Origin: Saccoglossus kowalevskii
Lineage: Eukaryota; Hemichordata; Enteropneusta; Harrimaniidae
Reading direction: 5' to 3'
NCBI RefSeq assembly: GCF_000003605.2
Contig: NW_003120919.1
Coordinates: 511,985 to 543,170 of the forward strand
DNA length: 31,186 bases
Part shown: piece by piece, positions 1-10,937 of the stretch
How the letters are laid out: every line of letters starts with the position of its first letter
Position numbering within the stretch: the stretch's first letter is position 1
Notes under the pieces: generated by a model
Databases searched by the model: none
What the model saw: only the letters and a program-made list of their open reading frames with translations
What the model was told of the DNA's origin: nothing
Made by a program: the position numbers and the translations under genes

Positions 1-1
1 T

Positions 2-133
2 TTACAGCTGCTTGTCTCGTGCTTTACGTGTAGCCATGGTGTAGCCAAGTCCGGGCCCAAGTGTTTCACATTCCGACTCGTTGTGGTCGGAGTCCATGAC
101 ACGTAATTTGGTCACGAAAACCAAGTCTGCCAT
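2..133 (-). CDS. Possible first coding exon reading off the left edge, unknown product
   Basis: On the minus strand an ATG at 133-131 in a favourable start context (A at -3, G at +4) opens a 43-codon frame beginning MADLVFVTKLRVMDSDHNES and ending with TAA at 4-2. An in-frame stop lies upstream, so this Met is the natural start. The stretch is richer in CpG than the DNA to its right, and three GTCGAC sites lie upstream (near 235-318), which suits a promoter-proximal exon. A GT lies just before the TAA (AGCT|GTAA), so the frame could instead splice onward outside the window. I recognise no domain. It could be a chance ORF; a transcript would decide. Confidence 0.3.
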   Translation of the reverse strand: MADLVFVTKLRVMDSDHNESECETLGPGLGYTMATRKARDKQL

Positions 134-179
134 GTGCTCAAATTTTCTACCTTCTGTTTATACCTCAATGGTCTGATCA

Positions 180-213
180 ATTAAATCATGGAAGGTACCT
201 TCCATGATTAAAT
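180..213. mobile_element. 20-bp transposon footprint: fused terminal repeats with 7-bp target duplications
   Basis: Positions 187-206 read CATGGAAGGTACCTTCCATG, a perfect palindrome. It is flanked directly on both sides by ATTAAAT (180-186 and 207-213), an exact 7-bp direct repeat. The first 11 bases, and the last 9 read on the other strand, are identical to the tip of the 31-bp terminal inverted repeat of the 855-bp element at 23581-24435, which also has a 7-bp duplication. I read this as what is left after excision or near-total internal deletion of a copy of that family. It lies in the putative upstream region of the left-edge exon. Palindrome and flanks are seen directly; the excision history is inference. 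Confidence 0.75.
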
Positions 214-284
214 TTTCATAATCGCTTTACATACTGTCGACGTTCTTCTCCAAATTTCCTTTCATTCGTTTTCTTTCGTCACTG

Positions 285-318
285 TCATAGTCGACCTCAA
301 GACGGTTTCATAGTCGAC
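285..318. promoter_or_regulatory. Duplicated TCATAGTCGAC motif in CpG-containing upstream region
   Basis: TCATAGTCGAC occurs at 285-295 and again at 308-318, and a further GTCGAC lies near 235. The surrounding 215-330 holds more CpG than the AT-rich DNA that follows. Placement upstream of the possible minus-strand first exon suggests promoter DNA, but no TATA box or initiator can be defined. Confidence 0.2.
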
Positions 319-329
319 TGCTTGAAGAG

Positions 330-2598
330 CGAGAAATTCAATGAAATTAAATTTGTGGACGATCGTTAATGGAATGCGTGTAACTTGTACCTCGGACTTG
401 TACCTTGTGTTTGTTTTTGGTTTTTTCAAAAATTTAATAAAACATTTTGGCATTTGTTTTATGCACAGAAATACATATTTTATTAACAAAATGTATTTTC
501 CTATGAAAAAAAGCATATTTTTCTCTCCATAACAAGTTTACAAGTAGATGTTAATGAGGATTAGCCATGTTTGCAAATTACAAATGTCTATAGATTAAAC
601 TGAAATATCAACATAAATTCATATTTTCGTTTCATAGCAACACTCAAATTTATTTATTTTATCGTTTATCTAAGTGACTGCTGAAACTAGAGACAACCTC
701 GCTGTAAGTACAGACACACACAAGGGCCAAATGTACAAGTTTGATAAATTTCTGGTCATTATTCACCTGGGTAAGACAACATTTTTCTAGCAAAAATAAT
801 ACGCTGCAATCTTTAATTAAGGTAGCGAGAAGGGAAATTTTCATTTTGTTGACTTTTCAAGAATTTATGAAAAGGGTTACTTTAGACCTTGATAGATATT
901 CTCAGCTTTTAAAAAGATCAAAATTTTGAAATGCCAGCTGTGTTCTCCAATTTTCACTTTAGTGCTTGAAATTATTAGTTATCTGACACACGTAGTGGGT
1001 TCTATGATATCAGTGGTTAACAAGTTTGGCCATTCTTACAATAATGCAGCAAATCTGCAGTATTTTATTATCCAAAACTGTTTTTCACGTTTTTCTTGAG
1101 ATCAAGTTTTGATTCAGAGTGGCTTATTGGGGCCGCCGTCAAATCAAGGCTTCAGGCTAGAACATTCAAACTTACACTAATCGTTCACAAGCCAGTGACA
1201 TTTCGAAATACGTCTGGGTTTACCACAGAATAATAGTCTGTAAAAGGTGCCAAGTACAAAATAATTAGGGGACAAAAAACACAAACCTGCATAGAAATCA
1301 GAAGAATAGGTCTTTTGATTATTGGGAACACATTTCAATGAACTCGATTATGGACAATGCATGGTCAAAATTTCCCAGAAATTCCAAAGAGTGCTCTCGC
1401 ATCACGAATTTAGTCATTTTTACATTGTTCGCCATTTTTGTTGTCACATGGTAATTATGTACACAGTGACTTCCCAATTTGTGCGAACTTGTCCCTCTAT
1501 AATTAGACTTTTGAATCATATACACTAAATTACAGTTCCGACTGAGACAACAGACAGAGAATGCTTTATTCAAAAAACATCAAAGCCTGCACGCTACCTT
1601 AATGATTGTAATAAACAAAGCTGAAAGTGAGTGACATTGTTGAAAAAAATATCAAATATAAAACTGCATAAATCCAGAACATATCCACCAAAACATTAAC
1701 CCTTTGAATGACATCAAGTTGATGTAATATTTTGTATGTCTCTTTCAACAATTTTAATTTTCCATTGCCAACAGTTCATGACCAAAAGTATGATAAACAG
1801 TAAGAGGATATACTTGTGAAAGCTGAACAAATTTTACTCTGCTGTACAAAGAGAACATTTTCTAAAATCTGTATTAGAAACCGTGGCTTCTATTAAAATG
1901 GTACAATGCAACAGAGGGAATGCGGCTTTTATTAGAGCATCTACAATATGAGAATGATGAATTTTTGGTTCACAATTATTCAAAACAAATTGGTGCGACT
2001 TCTATTAGGGATGTGACATCTAATACAGTAAACTTGTGATCATACGGTAAAAAAATCTCGTCTGAAACTACGAGAGGAATGTATGCCTGAAATCAAACCA
2101 GTTATGGCTGCGTAAATACATGAAAGGTCTCTGAAAACTCCAACAGTGGAAATATACTGAACAATTTCTATTCAATTTTAAAATACGTAATTAAATTTCA
2201 ACTTTAGAAAACAAAACCGAAGCAAAGCATGCATGTATGAGCAATGTTGCAAACATGATACAATTCTGGGCATGTAGATTCCTGACTCGAAAATAATGTA
2301 CAAACCGATTCTGTGAAATAAAGCTCCAGTCAATAAAATGATGTAAACTACATACACTAACCCAACCTCACTAGTTTCAGAGTGGATTAAAACATTGTGG
2401 AGATGGAGCAGCAAGTTGGATTACAACACCAGTAGCTGAATTTATTTATTTTTTAAGTTTGTGGGAACATTCAAACAGTCTGAATTGGTTTGATATGCCA
2501 AATAGTTTTCAACAACAGGCTCATCGACCAGTGACTCATTGCAGAATAGCATCTACATGTAACCGCACAGGTAAGAATGCAATTCATGTTTTTCATCA
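330..2598. other. AT-rich non-coding DNA, nothing recognised
   Basis: Only short frames with no recognisable protein similarity occur here. Small details include a 15-bp odd palindrome ACATCAAGTTGATGT near 1710 following AACCCTTTGAATG, which may be half of a decayed MITE. No RNA gene or intact repeat is supported. Confidence 0.5.
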
Positions 2599-2602
2599 TT
2601 AA

Positions 2603-2727
2603 AAGCGCTGTGGTCGTCGCGCAGCACGTGTTCGAATTTCATGTAAATAAACAAGGTATTTTACACGCGTTGTATACGTCGCTATGAGTTCCATATCGAA
2701 CAGGACGCGGCGTGACGACTGCCCGCT
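2603..2727. mobile_element. CpG-rich imperfect inverted-repeat element at TTAA
   Basis: The left arm starts AAGCGCTGTGGTCGTCGCGC and runs to TGTTCGAATTTC. The reverse complement of the right arm starts AGCGGGCAGTCGTCACGCCG and runs to TGTTCGATATGG. The arms align over more than 30 bases with a few mismatches and one small gap. TTAA lies immediately outside each arm (2599-2602 and 2728-2731), consistent with a TTAA-targeting MITE. The stretch is far richer in CpG than its surroundings. GTTCGAATTTC resembles a tRNA B box, but the spacing to any A box is too short for a tRNA. The arms are seen directly; the class is inference. Confidence 0.45.
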
Positions 2728-2731
2728 TTAA

Positions 2732-5205
2732 GTAAAGAGGCAACAGCAATGACACAGTCAAATCCATCACAACAACTGCACATCAGAACACTAATAAAGT
2801 ATTAAAGGCAAACACACAATTCAAAAATAAGACAAACTATCATAAACATTCGGATATTTTAAAAATTATGAATTAAATTAGAACGCATTTGCCACAATTA
2901 GTGCGAACAATTAACTATGCCACACCATATTTTGGATTAAGTTTCAGGAATGAACTCAATCGCATCTGTAAAGTAACCATCAATGCAAAAACACATAGAT
3001 TTAAACCTTATCAAATTGCTTTAAACTTTATCATTCCAGCCCCATGTATTTTTACTTTTATTTTTAACTGTTTGTTCATGATTACGACCAATAAACGAAC
3101 AAAATCATATTTGTTATGTCATAGGAAGTCTCAATGTTTGGCTTTGAGTCGATTTTGGTGTAGGTATTAGAAAACACACAATTTACTTTTGTTCGTATCA
3201 GCACTCGTGTAAGGCAGAATAGAAGAGGAAAACAGAAATATTTTTTTAAAAAAATCACTCCAAAATAACAAAAACTATATAATGACCTAACCTTTATCAA
3301 TTCAGGATCCATAATTACCAATACAACAGAGGGGTAGAGTTCTTTGGCCAACACACTCGATTCTCAAAGATCAAAATTAAAATTTTCAAATGACCACCAT
3401 TTGCAATATTATTTTTTACACTTTATGTGGAAAATCTGTTTTTAGGAAAATACCATTTTACAAGAGGGGGTTTATAGCAAAGAGACTAACCAGCAAAACA
3501 TGTTTTTACAAGTTTCAGTTTAAAAAAAAAAACACTTCATCTATTGTCCAAAACTCACTTCATCAAATATAAAAAAATGGTTTCTTCCCAATATAGCAAA
3601 TGGCATAAAAAGACTAAACAACTAAATTGAATATTTTTTTTGTTTAACAATGGGTAGAAACAGTATGTTTTCCTCAGAACAGATCAAATGTCAGTGCTTC
3701 CCAAAACACAATGAACTTTCAGTATTTTTATTTGAACATTGGTGAGGCAAACTGAATACCGAAATACAAGTGAAAGGACAGTCAAAACAAAATAACAAGG
3801 TACTTATCCTTTTCACTACCAGTCCCCTCTTTTTATCACAAATTCACAAAATAGTCCCATTTATAGACTGCACATTCCTTCAGAAGATTGAGGCAAAAAT
3901 AGCCAACGTTTTAGTAAAAACGGAAGATTGACTCAAATTATGTCTGTTGGCTCTAAAATTAGGGTTCATTTCCAGAAATATTGAAGAACACAAGAAAAAA
4001 GTATAGAAAAATTTGGGCAAGAATATCTGGTGGTGAAAAAGTTAAAATGCTGTGTTGTATTATTTAGTATCAAGATAATAGCTTGCATAACCAACTAAAT
4101 AAAAACTAAGATGTACATTGTATGAAATGTATTTACTTTTATTCCACTACTAAATCTGACACTGCATAACTACCACAGTTAGCAGTTATTTTTGCTAGAG
4201 CAATTACTGTATAGGGAAGAAATGTGTTAACTCCATATTGGATTTGCAAAGGATTGTGGGATAGAAAAACTGAACACTTGAGGGCATAACTAGCATCTTC
4301 TCCATAAAACCGGATGATAAACCAGCTTTTTACCTCCCCGTTTTCAAGCAATGCATTAGTTGTTTTTAAAAAAAAATACTGTTATATTGTTCGACTTTCC
4401 ATTGATTTTACTGGGAAGATTGTTTTTTAAGAATTTTTTCTTGTTTTTGTTTGCAAGCTGTCTAACTATAGGCAACGTAGGGATATGCAAGTGCATCTGA
4501 TTCCTACTCATCCATTCTTATTTATGTTATTATTCTCTGTGTCACTAATGAAAAAAACATGCATCTATCTATCTAGTAAAAATTTGTGGTTGAATTTAGA
4601 TCAGTTTTAGAAGACAATTTAATTTGTATGACAGTGTCCAGGATTAAAAAATGGAGGACTTCACAATTTAGACTTGATTTGTAAAGAGTGACTGACTCCT
4701 TTTTTGAGATCGATGTAACCTCAGTTGAATAAAAGAATAGTCTGTGTAATGAACTGATAATGTTATGAATGTAATGCTCAATTAAATCCTGTTACTGGGA
4801 TTCAATACATCAGTTAGACATGATGTTAGGACCTCATAAAGGGGGCCTGGCATTTTTTGTGGTATATGTTGATAAAATTTAAATTTAATGCCTTTTAATA
4901 GATTAATATCAGTAACAGAGGACATCAATAAAAACAAAATTACACGACTCATTTGAATCTTCAGTAATGGTTGAAAGTTGTATCTAATGTTACATCAAGT
5001 TGTAATTAGTCTGATTTATGAGCTTTTTTATGAAATATATGGTTTGATATTCTTCTATGGAAATAATTGGATTTTACTTCCAGAAAACCTATAATGCATC
5101 CTTACTCATTAAAATAATTTTGACTATAGAAACCTCTGTAATTTACATACATGTGAGCACATTCAAGCAAAACTGGTTCAAACTGGTCATTTACAAGAAC
5201 AAAAT
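2732..5205. other. AT-rich non-coding DNA, nothing recognised
   Basis: Frames are short and carry no recognisable motif. Many A and T runs are present. No inverted-repeat pair, tandem array or RNA gene was found by eye. Confidence 0.5.
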
Positions 5206-5227
5206 CCAGCTCTAGAGGGCAGTATGC
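5206..5227 (+). promoter_or_regulatory. CTCF-like site
   Basis: CCAGCTCTAGAGGGCAGTAT resembles the bilaterian CTCF core (CCASYAGRKGGC with a following purine-rich tail) in the TAGAGGGCAG part. It is one of four TAGAGGGC-type motifs in the window. Binding is not shown by sequence alone. Confidence 0.25.
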
Positions 5228-5483
5228 ACACAAGATGTATGTACACTTTAAATACAGTATTTGCTCTATAATAAATAAACATAAACCAAAAAATTAAGAT
5301 TTATTATATGCTGGACCATTCAAAGAACATTTTGACTAAGACACACTTAACCAAGCACACATGCTATTATTAGAGATAATAAAATACTATAAACTTTGTT
5401 TTTTTTACAAAACTAACTATATTTCCTTTCAAGAATGATGAAACCATCATGCATTCACCAATAAATACAATTAAGTAGGACAT

Positions 5484-5500
5484 CCCCCCCCCCCCCCCCC
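5484..5500. repeat. Poly-C run, 17 bases
   Basis: A homopolymer of 17 C follows CAT and ends at GCC. It may be length-variable or a sequencing artefact. The opposite strand is a G run able to form stacked-G structures. Confidence 0.85.
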
Positions 5501-6039
5501 GCCTGTGATGAAGAAATTGCAATAAATGTTTCTTCACAATTTGCCAGTAATTGCATTAAAGAATTCTGTTCTATGCAATCCACTTCAAGACGCTAAAAAA
5601 ACACATTATTTATATTTTAAATTTTCTTTCTCTGACAAAACAAACTATCTCACAAAAAGGTAAGGAAATTCAAGTGACTATTTATGAAGAATGAAACATT
5701 TTATTTTTATAAGTATGCAAGTGTGTATTTAAATATCAAAGATTACAAGTTATGAAATTGTGCGTTTGAAAACAAAATGTTTACTTGTATGAGGAAAAAC
5801 ATAACTCAGCGTTTCCTGATTACAGTCCTACATGGATGGGTAATTGTTCCATACTTTATAAACTAGAGGAGCAATTCTGTGTCACAAATGTATTTCCTGG
5901 TAAGAACACAGCCAAACACATTATCCAATATAATATACACTAAAGGCATGTCCATGGTAAAAGTGATTTTTTATGATCTAGCATACAACACATGTACTTC
6001 TAAATAAAATAGCGACACATTTTACCTCAAATTTTCAAA

Positions 6040-6226
6040 TACTGTAGAATACTTTATTTTTGCTGAAGGAATGATTCAGTGAAAATAAGATCCAGCGAAT
6101 ATACCATTTTTTCCTGTATTTTACTTAAAACTTGTCAAAAATCAGTGAAAATAAATTCCGTACAAAACACCTGAAAAGTCATTTCAGCAAAAATTAATGC
6201 CAGCTAAAATAAAGTATTTCACAGTA
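6040..6226. mobile_element. MITE with ~20-25 bp inverted repeats and TA duplication
   Basis: The left end reads CTGTAGAATACTTTATTTTT from 6042. The reverse complement of the right end reads CTGTGAAATACTTTATTTTA from 6224. Both continue with TGCTG or GCTG. TA flanks both ends (6040-6041 and 6225-6226), as expected for a Tc1/mariner-type target. The interior holds two further related GTGAAAATAA-type segments and no coding frame. The inverted repeats are seen directly; the superfamily is inferred from the TA target only. Confidence 0.7.
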
Positions 6227-7682
6227 CTCTGTCAGTTTTTCAATCTCTATACTGATGCAATACAATATTTTAAGAGAGCAACAGACCAAAAAAAAAACTT
6301 CATTCCAGTCACGATTTCAATGCAAACTATATCAGAAAGAGAAAGTTGAACATTTTGTAAGTAGAACGGCATTCACACCACATTACAATGGCGTGGGTAA
6401 ACACTGGTACCTATGCATAGCATAGCATAGCATAATACGAGCAAGTAGCCAATTGTGTGGCATTCTCTTGTACCCCTCTACTTTCAAAGCAATTGTTCCC
6501 ATACCTCATGGCAGGCCTAACTATAGTAAGTTCATCCAATCCTAACAAAGGAAACCTAATTAAAATACCAATTTCTAGGGTTGTGAAATACACTAGTGCA
6601 AACAAAAAGGGCGACAATCGATTTCACTCGGATTCAGATTTAATTTGGCAATCGTATGTCAGTTGCTGGTCTCAGGGAACATAATTCAGTCAACAATTGG
6701 CATAACAGAGCTAAATTTATTTTTTATTTTCAAAGAATGCTGATAAACTCTGTGTGCCAAAGTCAACTATTGTCGACCATCATGAGTACATTTTTATTTC
6801 CATATTTTTTTTTAAAAGTTGATTATGACCAATAGATAATTGAAAACTGTTCATATGCTCAAAAATTAATGAGGAAGTTATATCTGAGTAACTCAAAAAT
6901 GTACAAAAAACTTGTTTGGAGGATAAAAAGACATTCAAAGTGTTAAATAATAGTAAATTACAAGCAACTGGTTTCATTTTATAAATGCATAGCTTTAGAA
7001 GACGTGTATGCTATTGTGAACAAAGTATATAAACACCACAGGTCAGCTTGCAGTCTATTTTTAGTGATGCTTTCATACGCTTTATATTAATGATTAAAGA
7101 GAAGTCAAGCCAAACAACAAAATGACCCCCCCAAGAAAAAGGATTATGGGTAAAGTATGACATCATAGAATCTGTTGTAAGAAATTGATCAGAATTTCCG
7201 AACAGAACAAAAAGTTGGCGACCGGCACTATTCTATTTGTTTATGATACACACAGGATGTCGGCCACTGGACCATCATTCTATTGTCCTTGTTGGTTTTA
7301 ACACACAATAACACAATGCAAAAAATTAACACAAGAAAACTTGAAAGAAGACACCGCTGTTCAAAATCAACGTACATGTGTGACATCGGCCTAATGCGTT
7401 TTTGTTTTAACCTTCTTCGATTGACCAGATCGAAATAAGTCATACATCAAGATAATGGAAGGAATGACAATGATAAATAAACAGAAGGAAGGATTACCAT
7501 TGCAAGTTTAGTTGTGTGTAGGATTTGTCGAGTTCACCTGCAGCGATGTGTCAAGCCATATTCAGTCAGGCATGCTTTAACAAAAAAAAATGGCTGCCAG
7601 GTCAGAGGTCAATGTCTCAAAATACGCATTTCAGACGTGATTGCGAAAATAAAATTTATATATTTTCTCTTTTATCAAAGCA
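6227..7682. other. AT-rich non-coding DNA with a short pentamer repeat
   Basis: Nothing gene-like is supported. A small tandem repeat of GCATA, four copies, lies at 6415-6434. Open frames at 6457-6684 and 7514-7720 show no known motif or matching splice signals. Confidence 0.5.
6415..6434. repeat. (GCATA)4 microsatellite
   Basis: Four perfect copies of the pentamer GCATA. Confidence 0.9.
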
Positions 7683-8246
7683 GAGATAGCTCCGCTGTTA
7701 GCAATGCACATTTCAATTAAAGAACAGAAGATATCATTAGAAACTGAACAATATGCATAGTATCAATGCTATGGGACTTGCTGTTTTTAACAAGAATTCA
7801 AAAATATCATTTTTCACCATAAATGATTGTGGTTTTTAACTAGAAGTCAAAAATATCACTTTTTACCAAAAATGGCAAAAATATTCATCAAAATAAGAGA
7901 ATTGAAGATATCATGAAAGGAACAAATTTGAGAGTGGTCCACATGTAGTACCTATATATGTAATATCAGAGCAATTGGACTTGGGGTTTTTAACAAGAAG
8001 TCGAAAATATCACTTTTTACCAAAAATGACAAAAATATTCACCAAAATTAGAGAATTGAAGATATGATCATGAAATGAACAAATCTGAGAGAGGTCTACC
8101 CAAGGTACATATACACCAAGTATCAAAGCATTCAGGCTCGTAGTTTTCAAGAAGAAGTTGAAAAAGTAAAACATTGACACAGACGACAGACAATGGACAA
8201 TCACTCATTAATAAGCTCCCCTGGACAAAGTCGACAGCGGAGCTAA
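7683..8246 (+). mobile_element. Hairpin-ended non-autonomous element, copy 1
   Basis: It starts GAGATAGCTCCGCTGTTAGC and ends GACAGCGGAGCTAA, so TAGCTCCGCTGT at the left is inverted at the right. A second inverted AGCTCC lies about 30 bp inside the right end, giving a terminal hairpin (AGCTCCCCT ... AGCGGAGCT). The interior is a tandem module of about 155 bp, recognisable by ATCACTTTTTACCAAAAATG near 7855 and again near 8008, each followed by AGAGAATTGAAGATAT. Two further copies (10938-11448 and 17371-17747) share order and sequence. No transposase is present. It could be a Helentron/pearl-like element or a TIR MITE; the class is undecided. Confidence 0.7.
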
Positions 8247-9090
8247 TAAAAGTTAAAATAATTAAAGTAGTTAAATCGTAGCTAGTAGAATGGAAAAAAT
8301 AATACTAATTAGCTCATGAATATTAATGACCTCATGAATGCATTATGGGAGATAATTTCTCATTGTATATAATGGAAAACTTGCCACTCTGAAAACTTGC
8401 TAAATATTTTTTTAAATATTTTCAAATATCAGGATTCATATCAATAAAAATATATAACTCGTTCCATGTTCATGTTCATGAGCAAACTACTGAGATATGA
8501 AGAAATAACTCCACCATAGGAACCAATGTAAAAATGATGATTTTTAATATTTTCCAAAACTTAGACTTGTTTTCTCAATTTTCAGTGTCCTGATAGTATA
8601 AACCAATAATAATGAGTACAAACAAACAAATTTTCAATTCGACTCATTATTTCATCTTTCGGTGCAAATGACCAGTTCTTACAAGTCATGTCTGCGTGCA
8701 TGCTAAAGTAAACCAGTGTGATGGACTATTGCAGCATTGTTTGGTTCAATCATAATACCCAATGCAGGTTAAGGCTCCAAAATGACTAAATGACTTCAGT
8801 TCTTACTGAATCACCAACCAATCAGACTGTTACAGACTGCTTTATTGTAAGGAAGGCACTAATTTGTTGATATCACAAAGAAACTACATGAACACAATTT
8901 GGATAATCAGGTGTAATCGCCAACCAGATTTTAAACTGACAAAGACATCAAATATAAAACGGATTGGATTTGGTGATGATTCTATGTGACACCAATTAGT
9001 AGAGCATGTGTTTACTAATAATACATGTAAATCTATGGCATACTTTGTTAGTTTTTTTTAATGATCCAGCATACAATATAAGCAATTTGT
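8247..9090. other. AT-rich non-coding DNA, nothing recognised
   Basis: Includes a near-palindromic TCATGAATATTAATGA around 8315 and a duplicated GTTCATGTTCATG near 8467. No gene or RNA is supported. Confidence 0.5.
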
Positions 9091-9694
9091 TATTTGAGTG
9101 AGTTTCTACAGGAGACTGGAAGAGGGTTAGGGTGAAAATGTAGTCCTAAATTCCATGAAGGTCAGAGAAATGAACCTGTGGAATAGAAACACAATGAACA
9201 TCAAATGTTTTATTTGAGTGAGTTTCTACAGGAGACTGTGGAAGGGGGTTGGGGTGAAAATGTAGTCCTAAATTCCATGAAGGTCAGAGAAATGAACCTG
9301 TGGAATAGAAACACAATGAACATCAAATGTTTTATTTGAGTGAGTTTCTACAGGAGACTGTGGAAGGGGGTTGGGGTGAAAATGTAGTCCTAAATTCCAT
9401 GAAGGTCAGAGAAATGAACCTGTGGAATAGAAACACAATGAACATCAAATGTTTTATTTGAGTGAGTTTCTACAGGAGACTGGAAGAGGGTTGGGGTGAA
9501 AATGTAGTCCTAAATTCCATGAAGGTCAGAGAAATGAACCTGTGGAATAGAAACACAATGAACATCAAATGTTTTATTTGAGTGAGTTTCTACAGGAGAC
9601 TGGAAGAGGGTTGGGGTGAAAATGTAGTCCTAAATTCCATGAAGGTCAGAGAAATGAACCTGTGGAATAGAAACACAATGAACATCAAATGTTT
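9091..9694. repeat. Tandem array, five ~120-122 bp units
   Basis: Units begin TATTTGAGTGAGTTTCTACA at 9091, 9211, 9333, 9455 and 9575. Units 2 and 3 (122 bp, with GACTGTGGAAGGGGGTTGGG) look identical to each other. Units 4 and 5 (120 bp, with GACTGGAAGAGGGTTGGGG) look identical to each other. Unit 1 differs from the last two mainly by GGGTTAGGG. Pairwise identity of neighbours shows very recent duplication. Two units are not a multiple of three, so this is not a coding repeat. Confidence 0.95.
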
Positions 9695-10937
9695 TAGAGA
9701 AATTCTTTCACCCATATTATACTACAAGTACATAGAAGAGAAGCATGAATTTACCAAGTCTGTGCATAGAACAATATTACAGGACAACACGTGGGACTCT
9801 GCTTTTACAATGATGACAATGATACTACCGTAGTGAGGGAAAATCAACTTTAACTTTAACTTGAGGCAATGATAAGGAATTTATCAAACTCGAGAAATTG
9901 ACATGTAAACAAGACATAAAATGTATAACACATTGTACAGGTCCATCTCAATGAACTGTACCCAACATGTAACACATGATTTACTAGCAAGTGGCTCAGA
10001 CATAAAGACACATCTATAAACTAATCAGTTAAGTGATTTACAGGCCTAATTGCTTCAAGGTCCTGGGATATAGAGACTTGACCTTACAATACAACCCTGA
10101 CACACTAATAACAAGTCTCTAGGGAAAAAAAATGCAACTGTATGAAAAGATTGAATACTTCCTATACCTGCCTTCATGGACCAGTGGAGACATCCATACA
10201 ACACCAGCTGTTCATTTCCCAACACTAGAGGGCAGCAAACAGGCTCTTCTATCAATTGTTTTTCTGGGATCTTAACTATTTACATACCATCTCATTTGTT
10301 CCCACCAAAATTTTTATGAAACATTTTGAATTTTTCTAGAATTTCTATTCATTTGAACCAAATGAACATAATTTTCCACTGGCACATGTCAAATTTTTGA
10401 GAACAAAATTATGTAAGTTTTATTTTCTGACAGATATAGACTTGGTTGTTAAAAAGATATGTTGTATGGTTTCACAGTCAATTGAAACAAGGTAGTGAAC
10501 AATGAACTGGCTCATAAAACAAATGTTATTCTATTCTTGACTACCAACTAACAGCCAGTTAACGGCCACCATAGTAACTGACCTGTAAAAGTACACGAAG
10601 TATCCAAAAGGTTAAAATGTCAGAAACAAGTAAGCACAACCCACCACTGACCTCTCTAATACTGCAGTTTGTCAAAGAGAAGATGCATACTCATAAATAT
10701 GCCATGGCACATACTCAGAAGAAGTCGCCCCCAAGGGAAGTCATGATTAATTTACGTGGCAGAAGGTGAACTCAAAGGTTGGGGTTAATGAGCATGAAAA
10801 CTACTACCTCAAGAATGTTTCTTTAAGTGTATGGTACACCTCCAGGCAGGATTAAACTGTTTTTCCCCCCAAATTTTGATTAAGACCGGTAACCTAATGA
10901 GAAATTGTTTATTTTGTCCAAAATTAACAACAAGCAG
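9695..10937. other. Non-coding DNA, nothing recognised apart from one CTCF-like site
   Basis: Open frames (one runs out of the last tandem unit to 9833) have no recognisable product. No inverted-repeat pair was found. Confidence 0.45.
10221..10237 (+). promoter_or_regulatory. CTCF-like site (best of four)
   Basis: AACACTAGAGGGCAGCA differs from the CTCF core form CCACTAGRGGGCAGC at only one core position. It has the same orientation as the sites at 5206 and 16768 and is opposite to the one at 13573. Confidence 0.35.

Noticed and set aside
2628-2640. tRNA gene suggested by GTTCGAATTTC
   Set aside because: No cloverleaf and the distance to any A-box-like sequence is too short.
9126-9140. Telomere-like GGGTTAGGG
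   Set aside because: A single occurrence inside a tandem unit, changed to GGGTTGGGG in other units.
9091-9694. CRISPR-like repeated array
   Set aside because: Units are contiguous 120-bp copies without spacers in eukaryotic-type DNA; this is an ordinary tandem repeat.
9582-9833. 83-codon frame starting in the last tandem unit
   Set aside because: It starts within a non-coding repeat whose units are not all multiples of three, and the remainder has no motif.
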